Origin: Streptomyces sp. JH34
GTDB lineage: Bacteria; Actinomycetota; Actinomycetes; Streptomycetales; Streptomycetaceae
DNA: 64,000 nt
Direction: 5' to 3'
Assembly (NCBI RefSeq): GCF_029428875.1
Contig: NZ_JAJSOO010000001.1
Span: 124,001-188,000, forward strand
In this document: positions 20,550-30,310 of the stretch, one piece after another
How positions within the stretch are numbered: position 1 is the first letter of the stretch
How the letters are laid out: every line of letters starts with the position of its first letter
Made by a program: the position numbers and the translations under genes
Notes under the pieces: model-generated
The model's input: only the letters and a program-made list of their open reading frames with translations
What the model was told of the DNA's origin: nothing
Database searches by the model: none

Positions 20550-21493
20550 GGAGCGGCGTCAGCTCAGCCGGCTGCACGCGGCAGCGTCGCCCTCTCACCT
20601 ATCGCTTCAGAATGCGACACGTGGGGCGGCGAAAGGGTGGGTGGGCACCTCGCTCTGCAAGGAAAAGACGGGCGTGCTGCTGCCCGTTGCAGTACCCCGG
20701 TGCAGGCGGCATGGCGATTCACAGCGCGCTCCGGCTCGTACCTGGGGAACGGGACAGCTGGCTCGTCGATCAGTCGGTCAACCTTGATGGGGATACGGAC
20801 ACAGGGGCCGTGCGGGCCGCGCTCGAACGCAAGTGAGCTCGGCCGTTCCGGTCAGATCATCTGATTGTCAATCCGTGTGCGTCCTTGGCTGACGCGTAGT
20901 GGGCGCGGATCGAGCCGTTGTTCCCGGACCGCACGCCGAAGCGGGGTGGCCGCTGGCGTGACATAGGGTGGTGACCGACGCGATCGCCTTCAGAGGGTGA
21001 GTCCCCAGCAGTTCCTCGATGCCGACCAACAAAGGCAGTTGGGGTGAACCCACACTCGCTTTCACGTCGAGGCGGCCCTGGAGCGGGGCTTTCCGGCACG
21101 CCGTCGGAGTCTGCTCGATCAGGGCCCATCGGACGTCGGACAGGTCGCTCGGTACGACTTGCGCCGGCTCACGCCATAGGTGCCGGGAGAAGGCCGGAAG
21201 GTGCCGTTCCGCTGTTCGTCGGGAGGTTCTGATGCATCACAAACCAGACGGAATCCTCGTCGCGGAAGCGAGCGAAACGGACTGCAGGTCCTGCACGGCA
21301 AGAGGGATGAAGTTCGCGTACTCCCCGAACCCGAGCAGGGAAGGACACTGAGCAAAGCCGCCTTCTGGAACTTATCTGCCTAAACGCCGTCTCGGGCCGC
21401 TGTCGCTTCAGTTGACCTGTCCACAAACGCCGGGGACTCCATGCATACTCGTCCTCCCAGCGATCTTGCTCGGGACGAAATGGGGAGGGCACA
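20550..21493. other. About 940 bases without a supported gene
   Basis: Frames here are short and mutually inconsistent. The most protein-like pieces are a plus-strand end at 20836 (DSWLVDQSVNLDGDTDTG) and a minus-strand end near 20860 (RSGNNGSIRAHYASAKDAHG). Neither has a recognisable start or family. Likely decayed or non-coding DNA; the last part must include the promoter of the large protease gene. Confidence 0.4.
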
Positions 21494-24400
21494 ATGCCGC
21501 CGACGAACGTACACAACAGACGAAGACCCCGATGGGGAAGTGGCCAACGGGCCGCCGCCGCCATGCTGGTGCTGGCCCTCACGGGTGGCTTCGCGGCAGC
21601 GGCCAACTACGAAGCACAGGCGGACACCGAGCCAGTGTCAGCGCCGGCCGCACCGCCGGCGCCCGACCTCGGGCCGGCCGAGGCCGCCAATGAGTCCGAG
21701 GCCCGGATTCTCGCCCAGATGCAGGGCCGTCGTATCGAGATCCTTTCTCGGCGCACCGCGACCGGCGGGGTCTGGGCCAACCCAGAAGGGTCCCTCACCG
21801 CTGAGGCGTACCCCGCCCCCATTCGCGTGAAGGACAACGGGGCCTGGAAGGACATCGACACCGCGCTGTCGGACACCGGTTCCGCGCTCACACCGGCGAC
21901 GACCGACACCGACCTGGACATCTCGGATGGCGGGGACACGAAACTCGCCACCGTGACGGACGGCAGCTTGTCCTTCGGGCTGGGTTGGCCGGAACCGCTT
22001 CCCACCCCCGCCGTGAAGGACGACACCGCCTCCTACGATGTGGGACGGGACGAAACGCTTACCGTCACCGCCCTGCCCGACGGCTTCTCGCAGAACATCG
22101 TGCTGAGCGAAGCACCCGCTGATCCGGTCACCTACCGCATACCGGTGCGGACCGACGGTCTGCGTCTCTCGCAGGCGGAGTCAGGGCATCTGCTCCTGAA
22201 GAACTCCGCAGGCCGGCTCGTGGCCGAGGCACCTGCGCCGATGATGTGGGACTCCAGCAAGAACCCGGTATCGGGTGAACCGGAGCAGCAACTCGCTGTC
22301 ACCACCGACATCGAAGAAGACGCGAACGGGCGGCAGACCCTGGTCCTCACGCCGGACCCGAGTTTCCTCTCGTCTGCCGAATACCCGGTCACCGTCGACC
22401 CGACGTCCACGCTGGCCGCGAGCACCGACACCTGGGTCGCCACCAACTATCCCGACTCGCAGGTCTCCTCGCCCGAGCTCAAGTCCGGCACGTACGACGG
22501 CGGTACGACGAAGGCTCGTTCGTACCTGAAGTTCGACGTCTCCGAGCTGGCTGGCAAACACGTCGTCGACACCAATCTGGCGCTGTACTCGACGTGGTCC
22601 TCGTCCTGCTCGACGGCGGGCTCCGGCACTCAGATCCGGCGTGTCACCGCCCCCTTGAACTCATCGACCGTGACCTGGGGCGACCAGCCCGCCACGACCA
22701 CCACGGGCGCGGTGACCAGCACGGTCGCCAAGGGTTATTCCAGCGACTGTCCCGCCGGCACCGTGAACTTCGACGTCGACGCCATCGTCCAGGCCTGGGC
22801 CGACGGCGATGACAACAACGGCATACAGGTACGTGGCCTCGACGAGAACGACTCGCTGACCTGGCGGCGCTACCGTTCCGCGAACTACGCCGCCGGGGAG
22901 GACGGGGCGACCGAACCGCACCTGTCCATCACCTACGACGCCTACCCGAGCACCGCTGCACCGTTTCCGCCGTTCGCCAGCAGTACGACGGCCGATGCCA
23001 CGCCCACCTTGCGGGCGCGTGCGACCGACGCCGATCTCGACGAGCTGCGCTACACGTTCGAGGTGTGGGACGCAGACCTGACCAACCGCCGGACGACCGG
23101 CACCACCGCCTACCTCGCACCCGCGTCCATCGCGAGCTGGTCCTCGCCGACCCTGCCCGCAGGCGTGCACAAGTGGCGGGTGAGGGCATACGACGGAGCC
23201 AACTGGTCAGCATCTTGGTCCAGCTGGCGTACCCTCACCGTTGACCCCACCGCACCCGCAGTGCCGGTGATCAGCAGTACCAGCCATGCAGCGACCGATT
23301 CCTGGTACTCAACGGATGACTTCACCGGCACTCTGAGCGCGAGCGACACCAGCGGCATCGCCGGCTACGCCGTGAAGATCGACCGGGACCCGCTCACCCC
23401 GGCAGGCACCGAGGTCACTCAGACCTCTGCGACGGTCTCGGCGGCCGACCGCGCGCAGGGAATCTGGTACGTACACGCCGCCGCCCGGAACCGGGCGGGG
23501 CTGTGGTCCGCCACCAGTCACTTCACCTTCCGCGTGGACACCGTCTCGCCAGGTGCCCCCAGTGTGGTCTCCTCCACCCACCCGCTCTCCACGGCCGCCT
23601 ACGCGAGCCGAACCGCCGACTTCGCGTGGACCCCGCCCACTGACCCCTCCGGCACAGGCGGGTACTCGGTCAGCGTCGACCAGAGCCCCGATACCCTGCC
23701 CGCAACGACGGGAGCGGTCCAGTCGACCAGCACCTTCCGAGCGAGCGTCGCTTCGGACGGCACCTGGTATCTCCATGTGCGGGCCAAGGACAAGGCGGGC
23801 AACTGGTCAACGTCAGCAGGCCACTTCGCCTTCCAGGTCGACGCCGGCCTGCCCCTGCGGCCCACGATCACCTCCACCAGCCACCCGGACCAGTCCGGCG
23901 CTTACAACAGCACGGGATTTTCTGCAGCCTGGCAGACCACCGGGGCTTCCGTAGGCTTCAGCTATGGCGTCGACGGCTCCGCGACAACCGTCCCCGACAC
24001 GGTCAGCGAGGGCACACAGGCCTCCTACTCCGGCACAAAGGGCGAAGGCACGTGGTACCTGCACGTCCGCGCCGTCGACTCAGCCGGCGCCTGGGGCCCC
24101 CCATCGCACTATCGGTTCACCATCGACACCGTGGCGCCGAATGCCCCGGGTGTCAGCTCGCCGGACTTCCCCGAAGACGGCTGGGCCGGTGACGCCGGTG
24201 ACACCGGTGCTTTCAAGCTGACGTCCGCCGACTCCGATATCAGCACCTTGCGCTATCGGCTCGACGACGGCGTGCAGAGCACCGTCGAGGCCTCCGGAAC
24301 AGCCACCACCGTACAGATCGGCATCCCGGACGAGGGCAGTCACCACCTCACGGTGGTCGCTGTGGACAAGGCGGGCAACGCCTCCGCCGCCGCAACGTAC

Positions 24401-26113
24401 ACCTTTCACGTCGGCACGGCCGGTCTCGTTTCCCCGCTGGCAGGCGAGGACGTCGGCCACCAGGTTCCGCTGGCGGCCGCTGGGCCCGGCGACCTGACCG
24501 GAGCCACCTTCCAGTACCGCCGCGCGGACACCGACGCCTGGGCCGACATCCCGGCCGCGCAGGTGACCACCGCCGACGGCAAAGCGGTGGTCTGGCCCGC
24601 CGCGATATCCGACGGCAAGCTGTCTGGACTGCTCTGGGACACCGGAGCGCTCCCGGCCGACGGCCAACTGCAGATACGAACCCGCTTCGAAGGCGACGAC
24701 AACCCAGCACCCTCCGAAGCGGTATCCGTGACGCTCAACCGCGTCGACGTCCTCACCCAGCCGATCGATCTCGACTCCCTCGCCGAGCCGGACACCGCCG
24801 AGTCCTACGCCCTGGACGCTGCCGAAGGACGCGCCGAAGCAGACCCCGACGTGTTCGCACCGCCCTACCTCGACGACGGCACCGGCAAGATCATGGCGCC
24901 CGTGACGGACACCGCCGCGGCACCTGAAGCCGGCGCCACCATCACTCTCACCGACATCCCCCTCGACCAGGGAAGCGACGACGGCAGCGCCGAGGGCGAC
25001 CCGGACACCGACGTGGACGCCCCTGCGGGCGAGGACGGAGTAGCCGACCCGATCGCCACCCAGGACACGACGATCACTCCCGTGACCGAGATGGTCGGCC
25101 ACAGCCAGGCCGAACTGCAGTCCATCACCGATGAGGTGCTGCTGCTGACCGAGGACGACATACCCGGCGCCTCCCAGTTGGTCACCGCCGCCATCGACGC
25201 GGAGAACAACCGCGTCGTCGTCGAGATCCCTGCGGGCAACGACAAGGTCGTCGACGCACTCGGCCAGCGCTACGGTCGTGACGCCATCGCCGTCCGGGTC
25301 GCACCTGAGGTCACGGCACTGCGCAGCTCGGCCGGCCGCTACTCGGACGTCTCGCCCTTCAAGGGTGCGGCGGCCTTCAGATCTATCATCCCCCGCTCCG
25401 ACGGCAGCGTCACGGAATACCGCTGCACCACCGCGTTCCCGTGGACCCATGAAGGCAAGCCCTACATGCTCACCGCAGGGCACTGCACCTCCGGTAACGG
25501 CTACATGGACAGCTGGAACCCCGAGGTCACCTACGCACCCGTCGCCTACGACAACTGGAACAACAGCAAGGGATCGGTCAAGCTGGCCGGTAAGTCCTAC
25601 TACTCCGGAGACTTGTCCACCGGCAAGGTGATAGACAACAAGTACAGCGTCTCCGCGCGCATCTACAAGGGCGGCCCCACCGGCTCCCAGACCCGCCGGG
25701 TGCAGGACCGCTGGACCACCCGCTCCAAGGTGGGACAGAAGTTCTGCCACGGAGGTTCGACGACCGGCGAGATCTGTGGCTGGAAGGTCACCAGCGGAAA
25801 ACAGACAGTCAAGTACGGCGACGGCACGATCCTCAAGAACGCCACCCGTGCCAAGAAGAACTCGGGGACCTGCATCTACCCGGGTGACTCCGGCGGTGCC
25901 ATCTACACCGTACTCAGCAACGGCCACATCTACGCCAAGGGCGTGAACTCAGGCGGGCTCTGCGCGGGCTGGGGCATCGGCTCCGACGGAAACGACGACG
26001 GATGGAACGACGACAAGGACTGCTCGGACGCCACTGACTGGGACTGCGAGATCCTCTTTACCGACATCAAGCTGGCCGAGGACGCACTGCCCGGTCTGGT
26101 GAAGAAGTGGTGA
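21494..26113 (+). CDS. Giant secreted DNRLRE/Ig-repeat protein with C-terminal S1 (trypsin-like) protease
   Basis: 1539 residues from an ATG at 21494 with GGGGAGG just upstream. An Arg-rich N-terminus and hydrophobic stretch (AAAAMLVLALTGGFAAA) form a signal peptide. Residues ~60-290 and ~300-480 resemble the DNRLRE/beta-sandwich region of Streptomyces wall-associated proteins (DTWVATNYPDSQVSSPEL, ARSYLKFDVSEL). Next come four Ig-like repeats, each ending in a WYLHVRAKDKAGNWS-type motif and separated by DTVAPxAP-type linkers (~580-970). An acidic linker follows (~1080-1240), then a chymotrypsin-fold protease: His in LTAGHC near 1329, probable Asp in SGDLS, Ser in YPGDSGGAIY near 1464. Signal, adhesion repeats and protease suggest an extracellular or wall-bound protease; the target is unknown. 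It overlaps the start of a lipoprotein gene. Confidence 0.88.
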   Translation: MPPTNVHNRRRPRWGSGQRAAAAMLVLALTGGFAAAANYEAQADTEPVSAPAAPPAPDLGPAEAANESEARILAQMQGRRIEILSRRTATGGVWANPEGSLTAEAYPAPIRVKDNGAWKDIDTALSDTGSALTPATTDTDLDISDGGDTKLATVTDGSLSFGLGWPEPLPTPAVKDDTASYDVGRDETLTVTALPDGFSQNIVLSEAPADPVTYRIPVRTDGLRLSQAESGHLLLKNSAGRLVAEAPAPMMWDSSKNPVSGEPEQQLAVTTDIEEDANGRQTLVLTPDPSFLSSAEYPVTVDPTSTLAASTDTWVATNYPDSQVSSPELKSGTYDGGTTKARSYLKFDVSELAGKHVVDTNLALYSTWSSSCSTAGSGTQIRRVTAPLNSSTVTWGDQPATTTTGAVTSTVAKGYSSDCPAGTVNFDVDAIVQAWADGDDNNGIQVRGLDENDSLTWRRYRSANYAAGEDGATEPHLSITYDAYPSTAAPFPPFASSTTADATPTLRARATDADLDELRYTFEVWDADLTNRRTTGTTAYLAPASIASWSSPTLPAGVHKWRVRAYDGANWSASWSSWRTLTVDPTAPAVPVISSTSHAATDSWYSTDDFTGTLSASDTSGIAGYAVKIDRDPLTPAGTEVTQTSATVSAADRAQGIWYVHAAARNRAGLWSATSHFTFRVDTVSPGAPSVVSSTHPLSTAAYASRTADFAWTPPTDPSGTGGYSVSVDQSPDTLPATTGAVQSTSTFRASVASDGTWYLHVRAKDKAGNWSTSAGHFAFQVDAGLPLRPTITSTSHPDQSGAYNSTGFSAAWQTTGASVGFSYGVDGSATTVPDTVSEGTQASYSGTKGEGTWYLHVRAVDSAGAWGPPSHYRFTIDTVAPNAPGVSSPDFPEDGWAGDAGDTGAFKLTSADSDISTLRYRLDDGVQSTVEASGTATTVQIGIPDEGSHHLTVVAVDKAGNASAAATYTFHVGTAGLVSPLAGEDVGHQVPLAAAGPGDLTGATFQYRRADTDAWADIPAAQVTTADGKAVVWPAAISDGKLSGLLWDTGALPADGQLQIRTRFEGDDNPAPSEAVSVTLNRVDVLTQPIDLDSLAEPDTAESYALDAAEGRAEADPDVFAPPYLDDGTGKIMAPVTDTAAAPEAGATITLTDIPLDQGSDDGSAEGDPDTDVDAPAGEDGVADPIATQDTTITPVTEMVGHSQAELQSITDEVLLLTEDDIPGASQLVTAAIDAENNRVVVEIPAGNDKVVDALGQRYGRDAIAVRVAPEVTALRSSAGRYSDVSPFKGAAAFRSIIPRSDGSVTEYRCTTAFPWTHEGKPYMLTAGHCTSGNGYMDSWNPEVTYAPVAYDNWNNSKGSVKLAGKSYYSGDLSTGKVIDNKYSVSARIYKGGPTGSQTRRVQDRWTTRSKVGQKFCHGGSTTGEICGWKVTSGKQTVKYGDGTILKNATRAKKNSGTCIYPGDSGGAIYTVLSNGHIYAKGVNSGGLCAGWGIGSDGNDDGWNDDKDCSDATDWDCEILFTDIKLAEDALPGLVKKW

Positions 26114-26529
26114 CCCGTGCACTGCGCTGCGGCGGGGTCACACTCGCCGCCCTGGCCACGCTCACTGCTTGCGGCGGGCGTCCGGAACCGTGCCCAGCGC
26201 TCGACCTCATCCCGACGGTCGGCGTGTCCTGGCGGGCAGGATCCCATCCCTACGACACCGCCGCCACGTACCGGTTGTGCGCCGCAGAACACTGCACGAC
26301 GGGTGCACTGCGGACCTACGGCGACCAGGTGCACGTCTCGGTGGATCTTCCGGAGAGTTTCGACGACCGGACACTACAGGTGACACTTCGGCTGTCGGAC
26401 GATTCGGGCACGCCAATCCTGAACGCCTCACAGACAATCACTCTGGAACAGGCCGAAGACGGCTGCGACCAGGCCCTGACCGGGTCGTTGCAACTAACCG
26501 CGGACGGTAAGTTGAAGGACATGGGCTGA
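26107..26529 (+). CDS. Small putative lipoprotein, coupled to the protease
   Basis: 140 residues from a GTG at 26107 (a GTG at 26110 is equally possible; it forms a GTGA overlap with the protease stop). The N-terminus has basic residues, a hydrophobic core and a lipobox-like LATLTAC, so the mature protein is probably a lipid-anchored protein of about 118 residues. Four further Cys (PCPALD, YRLCAAEHC, DGCDQ) could form two disulfides. The rest is beta-rich. The family is not recognised. Overlap with the protease gene suggests coordinated expression and perhaps an inhibitor, chaperone or surface-partner role; this is inference from position alone. Confidence 0.65.
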   Translation: MVTRALRCGGVTLAALATLTACGGRPEPCPALDLIPTVGVSWRAGSHPYDTAATYRLCAAEHCTTGALRTYGDQVHVSVDLPESFDDRTLQVTLRLSDDSGTPILNASQTITLEQAEDGCDQALTGSLQLTADGKLKDMG

Positions 26530-26534
26530 ACCAT

Positions 26535-26563
26535 GCCGGGCGGGGGCGAAGTCCCCGCCCGGC
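26535..26563 (+). terminator. Intrinsic terminator after the protease-lipoprotein pair
   Basis: Perfect 11-bp GC-rich arms (26535-26545 and 26553-26563) around a 7-base loop, starting 6 bases after the lipoprotein stop. Confidence 0.75.
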
Positions 26564-26640
26564 AACCAGCGACACTCTTTGATTTCGCCCCACTGCGTCA
26601 TTCCCACAGGTCGCGATCAGGGCTGGAACAGTGGCCTTCA

Positions 26641-26674
26641 CCTGCAAAAGTAACGTCGTGCATACTTTTGCAGG
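26641..26674. promoter_or_regulatory. Perfect 12-bp inverted repeat upstream of the STAND regulator
   Basis: Arms CCTGCAAAAGTA (26641-26652) and TACTTTTGCAGG (26663-26674) are exact reverse complements around a 10-base spacer. The A/T-rich arms stand out from the high-GC surroundings. The site ends 49 bases before the regulator start, a typical operator position. A degenerate copy lies downstream at 29111-29143. Confidence 0.6.
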
Positions 26675-26723
26675 AGAGGTACGACATTCCGGCTGGGCCG
26701 CACTGACCAGGGGATTTCCAGAT

Positions 26724-28946
26724 ATGGACACCGGTACACCGGCCACCGTCGGCTTCGGCGCACTTCTGCGTGGTCTTCGCACGGGGGCCGGGCTGAGCCA
26801 GGAGGAGCTGGCGCTGGCCGCGGGGGTGAGTGTGCGGGCGCTGTCGTACATGGAGCGCGGACGCTCCCGGGGGCCGCAGCGCCGCACCGTGCAGGCGCTG
26901 GCCGCAGCCCTGGGCTTGGACGCGGATGGTGCACGGCAGTTGGAGTACACCGCGAGCCTTGGCCGTCCCCGCCGCGCCGCCGCGACGGATGTCCCGCCAA
27001 CTGCCGCCGTGCCGGACGCTGTCGCGCCGGCCGGTGCGCCTGACCTGCTGCCGCGCGCGCCGCGCGGCTTTCACGGGCGGGTGGCGGAACTGGCCGCTCT
27101 GTCACGTGCTGCCGAAGGCGAGGCACCCGTCTGTCTGGTCGTCGGGCCCGCCGGGGTTTGAAAGACGGCCCTCGTGCTGCACTGGGCCCACCACGGCCGT
27201 GCCGGATTTCCCGACGGGCTGCTCTATGCCGACCTACGCGGCTTCGGCGACACGAGCGAGCCGACCTTCGTAGAGGTGCTGCGCGAGTTCCTGCCGGCAC
27301 TGGGTGTGCCGCACAGTCGGATACCGGAGTCGGCGAACGGCGCGGCCGCGCTGTTCCGGTCGCTCACCGCGGACCGCCGGCTCCTCGTGGTACTCGACAA
27401 CGCTCGGGACTCCAAGCAGGTCAGGCCGCTCCTTCCAAGCGGTCGCCGCTGCGTGACCGTCGTCACCAGCCGGCACCGTCTGCCAGGGCTGATCGTCACC
27501 GACACCGCCCGGCTCGTCGCCGTGGACGTGTTCGATCCGCAGGACGGCACAATGCTCCTCGCGGAGGTACTCGGAGAGGAACGGGTGTTCGCAGAGCCGG
27601 CAGCCGCACGACGGCTGGCCGAGTTGTGCGGCGGGCTGCCCCTCGCCCTGCGGGTGGCAGCCGCCCGCCTGGCGCAACGGCCTTCCTGGTCGCTGGCCGC
27701 GATGGCCGCCGAGCTGTCCGACGAGAGCCGCCGGCTGAGCCTGCTGGACGTGGAGGACACCGGCGTACGAGCGGCGCTGCGGCTGACGCTGCAACAGCTC
27801 CCCCGGGACGTCTCCGATCTCTTCGCCCACCTCGGCTGCCACCCCGGTACGCACGTCGACCGGTACGCGGCGGCGGCCCTGGCAGGCACGGACCCGGGCA
27901 GCGCCGAGGCGTCTTTGGAGCGGCTGACCGTCGCGCACCTCGTCACGGAGACGGCGCCCGGCCGTTGGACGATGCACGATCTCGTGCGGCTCTACGCACG
28001 CAGCCTGGACACCGGGCCCCACGGGCTCACGCGCGTGCTCGACCACTACATCGCCACGGCCCTCGCGGCGATCGCTGCGGCCGAGCCCGGTAACGAGGAC
28101 TGCTTCCCGCTGCCTGCGCACTACCTCCCGCCCGCCGTGATACGGAAGTTCGCCGACCGGTCCGCCGCCGTGGCCTGGTACACGACCGAGAGGAACGACC
28201 TCACGCAGGCGGTGTCCGCGGCGCACGCCGCCGGACTGCACGACAGGACCTGGCGCATCGTCATGACGCTGTGGCCGCTGATGGTGTGGCGTGTCCGCGA
28301 CGGCTGGGCCCCGCTCCTGAAGACCGGCCTGGAGGCGGCCCGAGCCGACGCCGACCGGTACGGCGAGGCGCGGGTCCTGAACGTACTCGGCTGGGTACTC
28401 ACCGAGGAAGGACACATCGCGGAGGCGCTCACCCATCTGGAAGCCGCGTCCGCGCTCGCCTCGTGTGCAGGCGACACAGCCGCCGAGGCGAACGCCCTGA
28501 TCGCCCTGGCCATGGCGCAAGCGGCGCTCGGAAGCCTGGACGACGCTGCGCAGGGGTGCGAACGGGCGGTAGAGCTGGCTCGGAAAGGCGGTGACCGGGG
28601 TCTCGAGAGACTGACCATGCAGCACCTCGCCCGCCACCAGGCCGACGCCGGCAGATGGCGCGAAGCCCTCGACACCGCGACCGAGGCCCTGGCCTTGGAC
28701 GACCGCTCGGCGACGGCCGACATTCCTCGGATCCTGCTCCTCATCGTGAGGGGAGAGGCCCTGCTCGGGCTCGGTAACGAGGCCGAGGGCCTCACTCAAC
28801 TCGACCTGGTGGCCCGAGAGGCGGAATCGTCCGGCAACGAGGACGGCGCAGTACGAGCCCTCGGTGCGCTGCTGCGCGCATCCCCGAACGCGGCCCTCCA
28901 GACACGCTACGACGCGGCACTCGTCCGCCTCACTACGCCCACCTGA
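26724..28946 (+). pseudogene. AfsR/STAND-type regulator (XRE HTH, NB-ARC ATPase, TPR) with in-frame TGA in the Walker A motif
   Basis: One continuous frame of 741 codons with a single TGA at 27159-27161. Before it (145 residues): an XRE helix-turn-helix (GLSQEELALAAGVSVRALSY, MERGRSRGPQRRTVQALA) and a linker. At the P-loop the frame reads GPAGV, stop, KTALVLHWA; the family consensus is GPAGVGKT, so TGA stands exactly where a Gly codon (GGA) is expected. After it: Walker B (RLLVVLDN), sensor motif (TVVTSRHRL), GLPLALR helix, winged-helix part, and a C-terminal half rich in TPR-like helical pairs. The rest of the frame shows no other damage. It is therefore a very recent nonsense mutation, a sequencing error, or a case of readthrough. 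Without readthrough the ATPase half cannot be joined to the DNA-binding domain. Confidence 0.85.
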
Positions 28947-29318
28947 AGCCGGGCAGGTCTTCGCCGGAAAGACGCACTCTGCGTGGTCGTCCTTCTGCGC
29001 ATGTTCGGCCGGGATGGGCGCCGCCGCCCTCGTCTCCCGGCATCGACAGCGCGACCGCGACGGCACAGCGGCAACTGCGCTGATGCAGCGGGGCACAGCT
29101 GGTCCAAGGCCCGACAGAAGAACGCCGTCCGTATTTTTGCAGGTGGAATTGCCTGGGGCCGTACCCGTCCACCGTGATCGACTGGGCCTGCCACAGGGGC
29201 GCTTCACCGCACCGGCGGTCAACCCCACCGTCGGCGCACAGCGCCCCCGCCTGGCCCCTCTCGGTGGTCCAGGAATGAAAAGCGCGAAATTCGAGCAGAG
29301 CGAAAGGTAAGAGCGAAC
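28947..29318. other. Intergenic stretch ahead of a small secreted peptide gene
   Basis: No coding frame is convincing. It contains a degenerate copy of the upstream palindrome (29111-29143) and should hold the promoter of the downstream secreted-peptide genes. Confidence 0.4.
29111..29143. promoter_or_regulatory. Degenerate second copy of the regulator palindrome
   Basis: Right arm TATTTTTGCAGG (29132-29143) matches the perfect upstream arm at 11 of 12 bases. The left side (29111-29122) matches at 8 of 12, with a 9- instead of 10-base spacer. It lies about 175 bases before the secreted-peptide gene. Confidence 0.4.
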
Positions 29319-29546
29319 ATGAAGCAGAAGATCACGTCGCTTGCCGGTGCCATGGCCCTGGCCGGTGCCGTCGTCATCGCGGCCGCGGCCGTGGCCACCG
29401 GCCAGGCGTCCGAGGCAGACCATGGACAGCCCGTTTCCGCCCCCGCCCCGCACGCGACCACGGTCTTCGGCTACCAGCTGTCCGAGTCCGACCTCGCCGC
29501 GCCGCTCGGCGAGTGGGGCGTGGGTCGGCGGACGCCGCGCGCCTGA
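29319..29546 (+). CDS. Small secreted peptide
   Basis: 75 residues. The N-terminus MKQKITSLAGAMALAGAVVI and a following Ala-rich stretch form a clear Sec signal with likely cleavage after ATGQA. The mature part is about 45 residues: hydrophilic and Pro/Ala-rich, then TTVFGYQLSESDLAAPLGEW and an Arg-rich end (GVGRRTPRA). It contains no Cys. The start ATG has AAAGG about 12 bases upstream, a weak site. It follows the broken STAND regulator and precedes another secreted protein on the same strand. Possible roles are signal peptide, small surface protein or bacteriocin-like peptide; the sequence does not decide. Confidence 0.55.
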   Translation: MKQKITSLAGAMALAGAVVIAAAAVATGQASEADHGQPVSAPAPHATTVFGYQLSESDLAAPLGEWGVGRRTPRA

Positions 29547-29664
29547 GGCCCTGTCTCTTCGGCCAGCATCGTGTCCTGATCAGGATGGCCACGAGGTGGA
29601 GAGTCTGCTGTCAGCACCGCGCGCGTGCCCGAACGGGCCGGTCGCACATCCGAAGGAGAGAGTC

Positions 29665-30078
29665 ATGCTGGTCCGTAAGCTGAAGGCAGCCGTGATTGTG
29701 GCCGCCGCGGTCGTGAGTGTATCGGTGGTGGCCACGCCGGCCGAGGCGAGTAACTGCTCGCGCGGAGGCGGCGTCTACATCTGCGAATACGGCGTGAGCA
29801 GCTACAAGTTGCCCGACGGTACGAAGCAGGAGTTCGTCGTCGGTACCGACCGTGCGGTGTGGACCCGCTGGACCGACTCCGACGGGGACTGGTCGGGGTG
29901 GATGTCCATGGGCGGGAACGCGTGGAGCACGGTGCGCGCCTACGACTACGAAACCAGCGACCCCTGGACCTTCAGGGTGTTCTACTACGACCAGACCGCG
30001 GAGTACTGGGGCCGCAACCGTGACCACGACGGCAACTGGTCTTCGTGGACCCGCTACGACCTCCCGCTCAACGGCTGA
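29665..30078 (+). CDS. Small secreted protein with lectin-like WxxW repeats
   Basis: 137 residues from the ATG at 29665 with AAGGAGAG 7 bases upstream; longer upstream frames are not supported. The signal peptide is MLVRKLKAAVIVAAAVVSVS up to the cleavage site near TPAEA. The mature protein has two Cys (SNCSRGG and YICEYG) and two Trp-rich repeats: AVWTRWTDSDGDWSGW and a second with EYWGRNRDHDGNWSSW. This pattern resembles the blades of PLL-like/tectonin beta-propeller lectins, but only about two blades are present. It probably binds a glycan or wall component outside the cell, or oligomerises into a propeller. Followed directly by a strong terminator. Confidence 0.65.
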   Translation: MLVRKLKAAVIVAAAVVSVSVVATPAEASNCSRGGGVYICEYGVSSYKLPDGTKQEFVVGTDRAVWTRWTDSDGDWSGWMSMGGNAWSTVRAYDYETSDPWTFRVFYYDQTAEYWGRNRDHDGNWSSWTRYDLPLNG

Positions 30079-30115
30079 TCACCGCGCGCCCGGCCGGGGC
30101 TCCCTCACCTCATTC

Positions 30116-30154
30116 GACGGCCCCCGCGAGCGGAAGTTGCTTGCGGGGGCCGTC
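30116..30154 (+). terminator. Intrinsic terminator
   Basis: GC-rich hairpin: GACGGCCCCCGC-type left arm from 30116 pairs with GCGGGGGCCGTC ending at 30154, with a short loop around 30131-30139. It lies 38 bases after the secreted-lectin gene stop. Confidence 0.7.
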
Positions 30155-30310
30155 GTCGTCGTGGACCTGCTCTCCGACACTCAAGCCAGAGTGACGGGTG
30201 ACCTGCTCGCCGTGCCGGCGCCACCCGAGAGATCCCGGGTGACCTGGGAGGCTCTCCCGCACGCGCTGTCCGATCTTGAAGAATGCGGCAGGCTCGACGG
30301 GGTCGATATA

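Noticed and set aside
24080..25927. A 615-codon minus-strand frame within the protease gene
   Set aside because: Mirror of the plus-strand coding frame, low-complexity and without recognisable domains; the plus strand holds the trypsin motifs.
29551..29570. CTGTCTCTT resembling a Tn5-type transposon end
   Set aside because: Only nine bases match and no partner end or transposase is nearby; expected by chance.
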